In this document: piece by piece, positions 10,301-15,491 of the stretch
How positions within the stretch are numbered: position 1 is the first letter of the stretch
How the letters are laid out: the number at the start of each line of letters is the position of its first letter
Origin: Fibrobacter succinogenes
GTDB taxonomy: Bacteria; Fibrobacterota; Fibrobacteria; Fibrobacterales; Fibrobacteraceae
NCBI RefSeq assembly: GCF_902779965.1
Contig: NZ_CACZDK010000037.1
Span: forward strand, 1 to 35,236
Direction of reading: 5' to 3'
DNA length: 35,236 nucleotides
Made by a program: the position numbers and the translations under genes
The notes under the pieces: generated by a model
Seen by the model: only the letters and a program-made list of their open reading frames with translations
What the model was told of the DNA's origin: nothing
Databases searched by the model: none

Positions 10301-10765
10301 AAGAAGACTGTGATCGTGGCCCAGCCGTACTCTCATTGGAAGGGTAAGCCGGAACGCATTACGTTTACGGTGACGGACCCGGATGGTGGTACGGCTCACA
10401 AGACCGCAACGTTTACGGTGATTGCCGTGAATAATCCGCCTGAAGCGAAGCCGCTCTCTTACCAGACTCGCGAAGGCGAAGTGCTTAAGGTTCCGGCATT
10501 GTCAGGCCTTATGTCTGCTGCTAAGGACCCGGATGGCGACAAGCTTGAAGCTGTGAAGGTTGTGATGAAACCGCGCAACGGTCGAATCGTCTTGAACGAA
10601 AAGAATGGTTCCTTCGAATACACCCCGAATAAGGGCTTCTCTGGAATCGATGAATTTACGTACAAGGTGTTTGACCCGTCTGGCCTTGGCTCCAAGGTGA
10701 CGAATGTTGAAATCAACGTTTCGTTCAAGCCGAAGGATGTTCGTGGCAACGCTAAGAAAAAGTAA
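4373..10765 (+). CDS. Giant exported cadherin-like tandem-repeat protein
   Basis: A 2130-residue protein. I place the start at ATG 4373, with CGGAG seven bases upstream, rather than the in-frame TTG at 4346. Residues 1-24 are a signal peptide ending SSFA. A Pro/Ala-rich linker (to about 60) follows, able to span peptidoglycan. Then come 19 units of about 95-130 residues, each starting VND-PP and carrying an EK-F-LDDFV-DPDH-LKW core, WNG-E-ITFTVTDPEGA and FTV-SVND. A 20th, different domain (YQTREGEV, then GFSGIDEFTYKVFDPSG) is of the bacterial Ig/cadherin tandem type, and the tail is basic. The DPD and DPEGA acids suggest calcium binding, as in cadherin and VCBS repeats. There are only three cysteines in the repeats. 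Units 2, 5, 8, 11, 14 and 17 hold an extra loop, Lys/Asp-rich in the later ones. No lipobox, sortase or type IX sorting tail is evident, so its anchoring is unknown. Adhesion or an envelope scaffold is likely. Confidence 0.92.
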   Translation: MNKLKMSMATLLASASVIATSSFAQNPAPAAPAPQPAPAPAAPVNEPAPEPAPAVANEAPQIGGIPGESILEGGVFSKIKLDNFVTDDMDQPSQIRWKASGNKNLRVTITPDHTVEIVTPNPLWNGSEDITFTATDSRGASASETVNFTVESVNNPPVVSQIPSQVIEEGKLFAKVRLDDFVNDPDHKKDQITWDTEIVPAGGPQADGDLSVTIDGNRVATIVVPDKHWYGAARIKFIANDPDYGSDNKTAAFTVSPINDPPVFTKKIPDQIIDEKNQFDMISLVDYVNDPDDDVMKLKWAVSGNKDLKIELDKYGSAIVTIPNEYWNGQERVTFIVTDAAGASAKQDVLFKVNSQNDAPEFIQNIPDQTIDEKQEFAPIQLGQYVKDPDHRIEMLKWAVSGAKDLKVSVSGGVATIRIPNKMWNGSESIKFKATDPEGASAESEAMFTVNSVNDLPKFIRPIPNQNINEKQQFTKIKLDDFVKDEDHKNSELSWDVEVKHQGQMPETGTLNVSIDEQHVATVEIPDPSWFGNTIATFTVMDPEGGSAKQDVALNVRSVNDPPIFKKIADQTIDEKNEFSSFILDDYLSDADHDFSKLKVEVTGNRDLKVNIDNRSHEVSVKIPHEQWNGSETLTFTATDPEGARATTNAKFTVKAINDPPVMRDIREQTIKEKGEFQPVELDNYVEDPDHAKNRLKWTITGNKELKVAVDGGHNARITPPSAQWHGAEAITFKVCDPDNACDERTVNFTVESVNDLPVFVRQVMPQSIREKGQFQPIKLGDMVKDMDNKLSELTFAVSSKPAAGSKKRESELKVNIDANKVATIVIPNKYWNGAEEITFTVTDPEGAKATSSALFTVESVNDLPEIKQVADQTIQEKGEFKPFNVSELISDPDDRFEDLKVDFTGNKDLKVEMSKTGMVTVKTPNKMWNGAEKITFTVTDAAGAKARTTATFTVVSVNDPPIMKEIASQTVKEKESFKPIELDNFVEDLDHAKNRLKWKFEGNKDLRISMDPTHKVTVTPPNVSWNGSEKIRFTVTDPDGASDSKEVTFTVLSVNDAPEFVRDLRDQSIDEKKQFQPIKLADFVKDPDHKISELKWTFKVSPISQGSKKKGKDDGEETSGLRVTVDAAGVATVNIPNKYWHGAANITFTATDPEGASASKTARFEVRSVNDAPVIAATAPTGETILEGGRFKTIDLSTLADDPDHPASSLKWEVSGNRDLKVDIRKDNTVIISVPDKQWSGKENMTFSVTDPEGAYARHKMLFEVTRVNDPPAFVKRIPDQKIKEKETFKQIKLDEFVKDPDNKPNELRWKITGAKQLKAEISPSRVLTVTAPNKDFWCAPEMMILEVSDPDGAKTSQSITFEITSVNDPPVLRDIPPQRIREKGQFKDIDLSKLVRDPDNALDQLSWSVKVNKPESEAKKSKKGKKGKKDDDDEDEPVVKDPFSVVIYKGGLAHIEIADKYWHGERNVMFTVKDPDGATDSKTVNFVVESVNDAPAIRPILAQTIKEKEQFEPIDLTKFVSDSDHPLSSLKFEIAPTRALKASINAKKQLVVSTPDKYWSGSEKIRLDVTDPEGARASQQIEFSVTPVNDPPVIVKDIPGQKIKEKERFTMVDLTQIVKDPDNKPNELKWSVAGNNELTVDIKNGRATVTTPNPNWFGKETLTFTVMDPAGDKQSTKATFEVVPVNDPPKFKPVPPQVIEEKKTFPAIDLAKFVTDPDNSLAELKWSIDGENPFASSASTKSHKKDKKKDKKKKKHVEEEPAPKFGKHELKYNISDRGILTVEIPDKYWNGTETITVNVYDPSKEKASTEIRFTVKSVNDVPVVKEIPGQTTLEGKAFKSINLDDYVTDPDHKKSEIRWTVSGAKNLDVRINGSHVAEIKPRRDNWFGDETIIFTATDPAGGTDKSVVKFFVKHVNAPPVMRDIPDFTIRENQNEGVIATIKLDQYARDKDHNFDDLKWKFTGQKQLQVTYDKAKKTVIVAQPYSHWKGKPERITFTVTDPDGGTAHKTATFTVIAVNNPPEAKPLSYQTREGEVLKVPALSGLMSAAKDPDGDKLEAVKVVMKPRNGRIVLNEKNGSFEYTPNKGFSGIDEFTYKVFDPSGLGSKVTNVEINVSFKPKDVRGNAKKK

Positions 10766-10790
10766 GATTCTTTAGAAATGAAGAAAAATG

Positions 10791-10824
10791 CCCCGCGGAT
10801 TAGAAATGCCGCGGGGTGTTTTTG
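10791..10824 (+). terminator. Intrinsic terminator of the giant repeat-protein gene
   Basis: A perfect 8-bp GC stem (CCCCGCGG with CCGCGGGG, 10-base loop) is followed by TGTTTTTG, 25 bases after the TAA. It is a strong Rho-independent terminator, and heptad repeats begin six bases after the T-tract. Confidence 0.92.
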
Positions 10825-10829
10825 TATTT

Positions 10830-10864
10830 AGTAGGAAGTTTGAAGTAGGCGGTAGGAAGGTGTG
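10830..10864. repeat. Left-type heptad array (AGT type)
   Basis: Five in-phase 7-mers: AGTAGGA, AGTTTGA, AGTAGGC, GGTAGGA, AGGTGTG. Their complements (TCCTACT type) match the right-type arrays elsewhere in the window. The next right-type array is at 11607-11648, beyond the glycosylase gene, so the two could bound a gene-bearing unit of about 0.8 kb or be unrelated singles. Confidence 0.75.
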
Positions 10865-10893
10865 TGCTGCTTTCTGCAGCGAAAATGCGACCT

Positions 10894-11012
10894 CAGTCAT
10901 CCTCGCGAATGCGAGGATCCATACAGTTTTAATTGCTGATAATTCTTACATTCCTAATCATTGCTTGCTAGAATGCGGCTGGATCCTTTGGGCTTTTACC
11001 CCTCAGGATGAC
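10894..11012. repeat. Two REP-like GTCAT hairpins
   Basis: The first hairpin follows GTCATCC: ATCCTCGC (10897-10904) pairs perfectly with GCGAGGAT (10909-10916). The second at 10983-11009 pairs ATCCT with AGGAT and GGG with CCC, and ends CAGGATGAC, the reverse complement of the first type. The GTCATCC ends face outward, so they may form one composite element. Similar hairpins occur at 11711, 21914, 25415 and 34353. Confidence 0.7.
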
Positions 11013-11023
11013 ATTCCAATGAC

Positions 11024-11551
11024 CTAATTTCTACAGACAACTTGATACGCTTCCATGAGCGTTTCGAATTTAACGGCGCAGTTGGCGGGGGAGGTGGAGG
11101 GGAGTTTTATGGCCTTGATTCCAGCTGCTTTTTCGCAATACTTTTCATAGAGTTTGTGGGCGGTGGCGCCTGTGCAAAAGATGCGCTTGATTTTTGTTTT
11201 CGCGATAAGCGATGCAATGTCGTTTGGTACGACGTCTTCGATGCTTGTGTCGCTTGCGCCAATGATGGTGCAACTGTCGAGAACGTCCCAAAGCGCAATG
11301 TGGTGCTTCAAGAGCATGGCGCGTTTTTCGTCGATGGTCGCGGGGAGCGGTTCGTTCAAGACGCTTGCGAGAACTTTCCAGAAGCGGTTTTGCGGATGCC
11401 CGTAGTAAAATCCCTGTTCGCGCGATTTGGGCGAGGGAATGGAACCGAGCAAAAGAACCTCCGAATTGGCGTCGAAAAGTGCGGGAAACTCATGCGTTAC
11501 CCGAGTCCTCGTATTCTTAACGTTTCTGGATTGCGACTTCTTGATTGCCAT
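11024..11551 (-). CDS. DNA-deoxyinosine (hypoxanthine) glycosylase, UDG superfamily family 6
   Basis: A 175-residue cytoplasmic repair enzyme that should remove hypoxanthine arising by adenine deamination. Family signatures are clear: VLLLGSIPSPKSREQGFYYG followed by HPQNRFWKVL, LWDVLDSCTIIGASDTSI, a central FCTGATAHKLY, and LPSTSPAN near the C-terminus. The length fits the family. The basic, polar N-terminus (MAIKKSQSRNVKNTRTR) is an extension before the core. No Shine-Dalgarno sequence precedes the ATG (TTCTTGTAAC). The gene stands alone on the minus strand between REP-like hairpins and heptad arrays, and could be mobile with them. The alternative of a mismatch-specific uracil glycosylase is less likely given the GASD and SPAN motifs. 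Confidence 0.9.
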   Translation of the reverse strand: MAIKKSQSRNVKNTRTRVTHEFPALFDANSEVLLLGSIPSPKSREQGFYYGHPQNRFWKVLASVLNEPLPATIDEKRAMLLKHHIALWDVLDSCTIIGASDTSIEDVVPNDIASLIAKTKIKRIFCTGATAHKLYEKYCEKAAGIKAIKLPSTSPANCAVKFETLMEAYQVVCRN

Positions 11552-11606
11552 GTTACAAGAAAATTAGAAAGATTTACCCCAAAGTGAGCCGAAAGCGAAC
11601 GACCCC

Positions 11607-11648
11607 ATACCCCATAGCCCAAGGCCTACTGTCTACTGCCTACTAATT
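11607..11648. repeat. Right-type heptad array joining ATACCCC and ACTnCCT forms
   Basis: Six 7-mers in one phase: ATACCCC, ATAGCCC, AAGGCCT, ACTGTCT, ACTGCCT, ACTAATT. The array matters because it joins the two heptad spellings found elsewhere (ATACCyC and ACTnnCy) without a phase break, indicating they belong to one family. Confidence 0.8.
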
Positions 11649-11677
11649 GGTACATTGAACTTAGTCCTCAAAGTTAT

Positions 11678-11685
11678 TATATTTG
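11678..11685 (+). promoter_or_regulatory. Putative promoter upstream of prfC
   Basis: TATATTTG matches the TAnnTTTG -7 box, with TTG at 11655-11657 (20-base spacer) as a possible -33 element. The prfC ATG is 119 bases downstream, and a REP-like repeat and a heptad repeat lie between, apparently inserted into the leader. Confidence 0.5.
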
Positions 11686-11710
11686 CCGCGTAAAATCAAC
11701 ATTTTTATAG

Positions 11711-11745
11711 ATCATTCGACTTCACTGCGTTCCGCTCAGGATGAC
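11711..11745. repeat. REP-like repeat ending CTCAGGATGAC
   Basis: Read on the minus strand it begins GTCATCCTGAGCGGAACGC and continues to AATGATC. This is the widespread bacterial intergenic repeat type that starts GTCATCCTGAG. It forms only an imperfect hairpin here. It lies in the presumed prfC leader. Confidence 0.6.
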
Positions 11746-11754
11746 ACTCGTCTC

Positions 11755-11801
11755 ATACCTCAGAGGGCGCCGTAGGCGACCGACCTCATACCTCAAAGCT
11801 C
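11755..11801. repeat. ATACCTC heptad copies flanking a small hairpin (element C)
   Basis: ATACCTC occurs at 11755-11761 and again at 11788-11794, followed by AAAGCTC. Between them is GGCGCC-GTA-GGCG, a short stem-loop. The stretch GGCGACCGACCTCATA resembles 11596-11609 and, on the other strand, 24586-24601. The prfC ATG follows four bases after the last heptad, with no Shine-Dalgarno sequence. Confidence 0.6.
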
Positions 11802-11804
11802 GTT

Positions 11805-13370
11805 ATGAATCCAGAAATTGAAAAACGCCGCACTTTCGCCATCGTCAGCCACCCTGACGCCGGTAAAACCACCATCACCGAAAAGTTCCTGTGGTACGGG
11901 AATGTGATTCGCGAGGCTGGTCATGTGCGCGCGAAGGCCAACAAGAGCTACACCGTCAGTGACTGGATGAAAATTGAACAGCAGCGTGGTATTTCGGTTT
12001 CCAGCTCCGTTTTGAACTTCCCGTTCGAAGGTTGCATGTTCAACCTCGTTGATACCCCGGGGCATCAGGATTTCTGCGAAGACACGTACCGTGCGCTTAC
12101 TGCCGTGGATGCCGCTTTGGTGCTTATCGATAGCGTGAACGGTGTTGAAAAGCAGACGATTCGCTTGATGAATGTTTGCCGCATGCGCCATACGCCGATT
12201 ATCACGTTCATCAACAAGATGGACTTGGATGGTCGCCATGTGCTCGACTTGCTCGACCAGATTGAAAGCGTTTTGCAGATTAAGACAGCTCCCTTTACGC
12301 TCCCCATTGGTGTGGGTAAGCTTTTCAAGGGAGTCTATTCCATTGCCGAAAATACGTTCCACACGTTCAACCCGGACGATGGCAAGCAAGAAATTATCCA
12401 GATGGATGGCCCGGACGATCCGCGTCTTGTTGAACTCTGCGGTGAAAACTGGGTCGCGCAATTCCGCGAAGAATATGAAATGGTCACGGGCGGTATGGAT
12501 CCGTTCGACCATGAAAAGTTCCTGAAGGGTGAAATGTGCCCGGTGTTCTTCGGTTCTGCCGTGAACAACTTCGGTGTGCGCCAGCTTTTGAACGCTTTTG
12601 CAAAACTCGCTCCGCCGCCGATGATCCGCGACACCGACAAGCGCCCGGTCAAGCCGGACGAGGATGCTTTCAGCGCATTCGTCTTCAAGATTCAGGCCAA
12701 CATGGACCCGAAACACCGCGACCGCACGGCATTCCTCCGCATTTGCTCGGGCAGCTTTACCCGTGGCGAAAAGGTTTTCCATGTGCGTACCGGTCGCGAC
12801 ATCCGCTTGGCCGCTCCGACCGCATTCCTCGCGAAGGACAAGGAAGTGATTGACCACGCCTGGGCGGGTGACATCGTGGGTATCAACGACCCGGGACTTT
12901 TCCGCATTGGCGATACGCTCACGGACGGCGAAAAGATGAACTTCACGGGCATCCCGGACTTTGCGCCGGAACACTTTGCCCGCGTGACGCTCTTGAACCC
13001 GCTCAAGTCGAAGCAGATGGCGAAGGGCCTTGCTGAACTTTCGGAAGAAGGTGCAACGCAGCTCTATGAACCGCTCAAGTCAGCCGTGCCTGTCGTGGGC
13101 GTGGTGGGCGAACTCCAGTTTGACGTGCTCAAGTTCCGCTTGCAGAGCGAATACGGCGCCGATGTGCAGCTCGACCGCGTGCCTGCCCATTGCATCCGCT
13201 GGGTGAAAGGCCCCGAAGCCGATGTAGGCAAGTTCGCCGAAGAATACGCCGGCGATTGCATGATGGACAAGGAACGCAATCTCGTGTGCCTGTTCCCGAA
13301 CGAATACCGCCTGAATCTTGCGCTCAAAAACTACGAACGCTTGAGCTTCGCCGAAACCTCGCAGGGGTAA
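11805..13370 (+). CDS. prfC: Peptide chain release factor 3
   Basis: RF3 is a translational GTPase that removes RF1/RF2 from the ribosome after termination. The 521 residues match the usual length of about 525. G1 is SHPDAGKTT (15-23), the switch I region is QQRGISVSSS, G3 is DTPGHQDF and G4 is NKMD. The C-terminal half carries the RF3-specific FGSAVNNFGVRQLL and VGVVGELQFDVLKFRL. It is distinguished from EF-G by length and by the DWMKIEQQRGISV sequence. The ATG at 11805 has no Shine-Dalgarno sequence because a heptad repeat abuts it. After the stop there is a weak hairpin (GATACA 13377-13382 with TGTATC 13395-13400) without a T-tract. Confidence 0.97.
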   Translation: MNPEIEKRRTFAIVSHPDAGKTTITEKFLWYGNVIREAGHVRAKANKSYTVSDWMKIEQQRGISVSSSVLNFPFEGCMFNLVDTPGHQDFCEDTYRALTAVDAALVLIDSVNGVEKQTIRLMNVCRMRHTPIITFINKMDLDGRHVLDLLDQIESVLQIKTAPFTLPIGVGKLFKGVYSIAENTFHTFNPDDGKQEIIQMDGPDDPRLVELCGENWVAQFREEYEMVTGGMDPFDHEKFLKGEMCPVFFGSAVNNFGVRQLLNAFAKLAPPPMIRDTDKRPVKPDEDAFSAFVFKIQANMDPKHRDRTAFLRICSGSFTRGEKVFHVRTGRDIRLAAPTAFLAKDKEVIDHAWAGDIVGINDPGLFRIGDTLTDGEKMNFTGIPDFAPEHFARVTLLNPLKSKQMAKGLAELSEEGATQLYEPLKSAVPVVGVVGELQFDVLKFRLQSEYGADVQLDRVPAHCIRWVKGPEADVGKFAEEYAGDCMMDKERNLVCLFPNEYRLNLALKNYERLSFAETSQG

Positions 13371-13456
13371 GGCTTAGATACACGCGCTTCGGCTTGTATC
13401 AAACAAACTTACATAACGGTGCAGGAAGGATACCAAATTTGGATTGCTGAGAGCAT

Positions 13457-13472
13457 ATTGCGCTTACGCAAT
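13457..13472. other. Small hairpin in the prfC to LtaS-like gap
   Basis: ATTGCG and CGCAAT form a perfect 6-bp stem with a CTTA loop, 27 bases before the putative -7 box of the next operon. It lacks a T-tract and its role is unknown; it could be an operator or a remnant repeat. Confidence 0.4.
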
Positions 13473-13506
13473 TTGTGGTGATAACCTCAAAAAAATTCTA
13501 TTTTTG
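13472..13506 (+). promoter_or_regulatory. Putative promoter of the LtaS-like operon
   Basis: TTTG at 13472-13475 and TATTTTTG at 13499-13506 fit the -33 and -7 elements of the Bacteroidota type, with a 23-base spacer. The same 23-base spacing is seen in front of the regulator gene at 31008. The ATG lies 38 bases downstream behind an AAGGA ribosome binding site. Confidence 0.55.
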
Positions 13507-13544
13507 GTCCATTAAATACGCATGTCTTTTGACAAGGATTCTTC

Positions 13545-15476
13545 ATGCATCGTTTTTATTGGTTCTTTTTTGCACTGCTACTGATTCTTGGTAGATTCAG
13601 TCTCCTTTGTTCCTTGTACTATATAAAGACGCCTTTTGGTGGTCCATTAGTTGATTCGGTCAATAAATTCATTTGGCACACGCTCTACGTAGAAGCAGGC
13701 GTTTGCATGTCCATCGCGTTCGTTTTTTATGCGATTTCGAAATTTGTTCGCGGTAAGGGAATAAAGATTTTAAAAATTGTATCGATTGTCGTAGCGGCAG
13801 TCTATCTGTTACTCAGCGGTGTTGATGATGAAATTATGCGTTGGATGGGGCAAAAGCTTTCGCTTTCTTACCTAGCCACTTATATTTTTGCTTTTACAGA
13901 CACTGAACTTGCTGCAAATATTTTTTGTGGAGATGCATCCCATTTTCTATTGACTGCTGGAATTGTTGTCGCTTTTTCCGCTGCCATTATTGTTTTATCG
14001 TACAAAATGGATTTGGCTCTATGTTGGAAAAGTCCTTTTAAAAAGAATTACATTCTTTTGTTTATCATGTTTATCCTTGCGGTTGCTGGCTGCACGTCCT
14101 TTTGGTGGTTCAATCCGCTTTCGAGGCGGCAAGTACGCATTAAACCGGTTGCTTATAGTTTTATCGATAACATTCTTGAAATAATCAGTGCAAGAAATCC
14201 ACCTGCGGATTACCGTGAAGGCATTGTTGCTCTTCGAGGAAATCCTAATCAAGAATATCCGTTCTGGAAAGAGGCTAAAAACGAGCAGGCGTCACTTGAT
14301 GCGTTCAAGTCAAAAAGCTTAGAAGACAAACCTGATATTATATTACTGACCATCGAAAGTTTGCGTGGCTGGACTAACGATATGCGTGTTGAGGAAAATT
14401 GCAAGCGTACGCCCAATCTTTGCAAATTGACAAAACAGAGCTTGTATTTTCCTTATGCCTACAGCGTCGGTTATCCGTCCATTGAAGGACTACTGGGAAT
14501 CATGGAAGGCGTTCTGAGCTTGCCCCATCACGTTCTTTTGAATAGTTATCCCAATACTCGAATGCGGTCGATTTCTGAAATTCTTAGAGATGCTGGCTAC
14601 CATACCGAAGTTCTCGTTGGTTCGGACCCTTATTTTGACAATGGTATGGTATGGTTCCAAAAATGGTTTGATTATGTGGAATATAAACCTGAAAATCATA
14701 GCGATGTTGCAATAGCCCATCGTTTCATTGAACATTACAATTCGCGTCCCAAGGATAAACCGCTCTTTTACCATTGGATGAGTTGCAGCATGCATGTCCC
14801 TTTCGATTTACCAAAAGATATGGGGGAAAAACCTAATGATATAGACTCTGCTTACATGCGTGCCGTCGTTTATATGGACAGTTCCCTTGGAATCCTTATG
14901 AATGAAATTGAGCGGAGCGATAGGGCGAAAAATACTTTGCTAATTCTTACCGGAGACCATTCGATTGGTAATAGCAAGCAAATGTCTACTGTTGAAAATG
15001 TGGGGCAGGCCGCTGACGCTTTCACGTGGGTTTCGCTCCTGTTTTGGGGGCTTGGCGTTGAACCGCGTATAGATTCACGTCCCGTTTCGCAGGCTGATAT
15101 TCCTCCGTCGATTATTGGGGCTTTGGGTCTTGATGTTTCCAATCATTTTGTGGGAACTAACTTGCTCCAATGCCGTGATTCGTCTTGCACTATGGATTTG
15201 CCGCCTGTCTATTCTCTCCGTGGGGGCAGTATAGGACTTCGAACAGATTCACTCACTTTTTTGCTTCCGAATGTTGAAGGGGCTGATCCGGCTATTGTCT
15301 TGAAAAAAGAGCATGAGCCGACTTGGAATACGTCTGAACCTGTAGAAGGCTATATAAACGAGGAACCATTCGAGATTGATCGAGAAAATCTCCTCAAGAC
15401 AACGGCAACCATGCGGGCGGTATCCAATGCATGGAAATATGTTGTTTATAAGAATAAACTTATGCCACAGAGATAA
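13545..15476 (+). CDS. LtaS/OpgB-like phosphoglycerol transferase, copy 1
   Basis: A 643-residue membrane enzyme of the LTA synthase family (sulfatase/alkaline phosphatase fold). Five N-terminal transmembrane helices lie near 4-25, 47-67, 74-92, 133-153 and 168-187, followed by an extracytoplasmic catalytic domain. The metal and catalytic positions are visible: E271 in LLTIESLRGW, the nucleophile position in SVGYPS312IEGLLG, H417 in SMHVPF, and D471-H472 in LTGDHS. The nucleophile position holds Ser, where LtaS enzymes have Thr. A Gram-negative cell lacks classical lipoteichoic acid, so a phosphoglycerol or related headgroup is probably moved from a phospholipid to a periplasmic glycan or lipid; the acceptor is unknown. 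An AAGGA site precedes the ATG. The second copy starts 15 bases after this stop. Confidence 0.88.
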   Translation: MHRFYWFFFALLLILGRFSLLCSLYYIKTPFGGPLVDSVNKFIWHTLYVEAGVCMSIAFVFYAISKFVRGKGIKILKIVSIVVAAVYLLLSGVDDEIMRWMGQKLSLSYLATYIFAFTDTELAANIFCGDASHFLLTAGIVVAFSAAIIVLSYKMDLALCWKSPFKKNYILLFIMFILAVAGCTSFWWFNPLSRRQVRIKPVAYSFIDNILEIISARNPPADYREGIVALRGNPNQEYPFWKEAKNEQASLDAFKSKSLEDKPDIILLTIESLRGWTNDMRVEENCKRTPNLCKLTKQSLYFPYAYSVGYPSIEGLLGIMEGVLSLPHHVLLNSYPNTRMRSISEILRDAGYHTEVLVGSDPYFDNGMVWFQKWFDYVEYKPENHSDVAIAHRFIEHYNSRPKDKPLFYHWMSCSMHVPFDLPKDMGEKPNDIDSAYMRAVVYMDSSLGILMNEIERSDRAKNTLLILTGDHSIGNSKQMSTVENVGQAADAFTWVSLLFWGLGVEPRIDSRPVSQADIPPSIIGALGLDVSNHFVGTNLLQCRDSSCTMDLPPVYSLRGGSIGLRTDSLTFLLPNVEGADPAIVLKKEHEPTWNTSEPVEGYINEEPFEIDRENLLKTTATMRAVSNAWKYVVYKNKLMPQR

Positions 15477-15491
15477 GGTGTTGTAAAAACT

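Noticed and set aside
5651-10399. A 1582-codon open frame on the minus strand inside the giant repeat gene
   Set aside because: It is the antisense shadow of a repetitive, codon-biased gene: the same stop-free pattern is copied in each unit. The product is a basic, low-quality repeat with no family match, and the plus frame has a signal peptide, ribosome binding site and terminator.
11793-12974. Long minus-strand frames opposite prfC, lysS, the Lol permease gene and clpC
   Set aside because: All are shadows of clearly identified plus-strand genes and carry the Arg/His-rich composition typical of antisense frames in codon-biased genes.
13419-13490. Possible TPP-like riboswitch (GCTGAGA motif before the LtaS-like operon)
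   Set aside because: Only the short GCTGAGA matches; the CTGATCTGGATAATGCC-type core is absent, and the downstream genes have no thiamine link.
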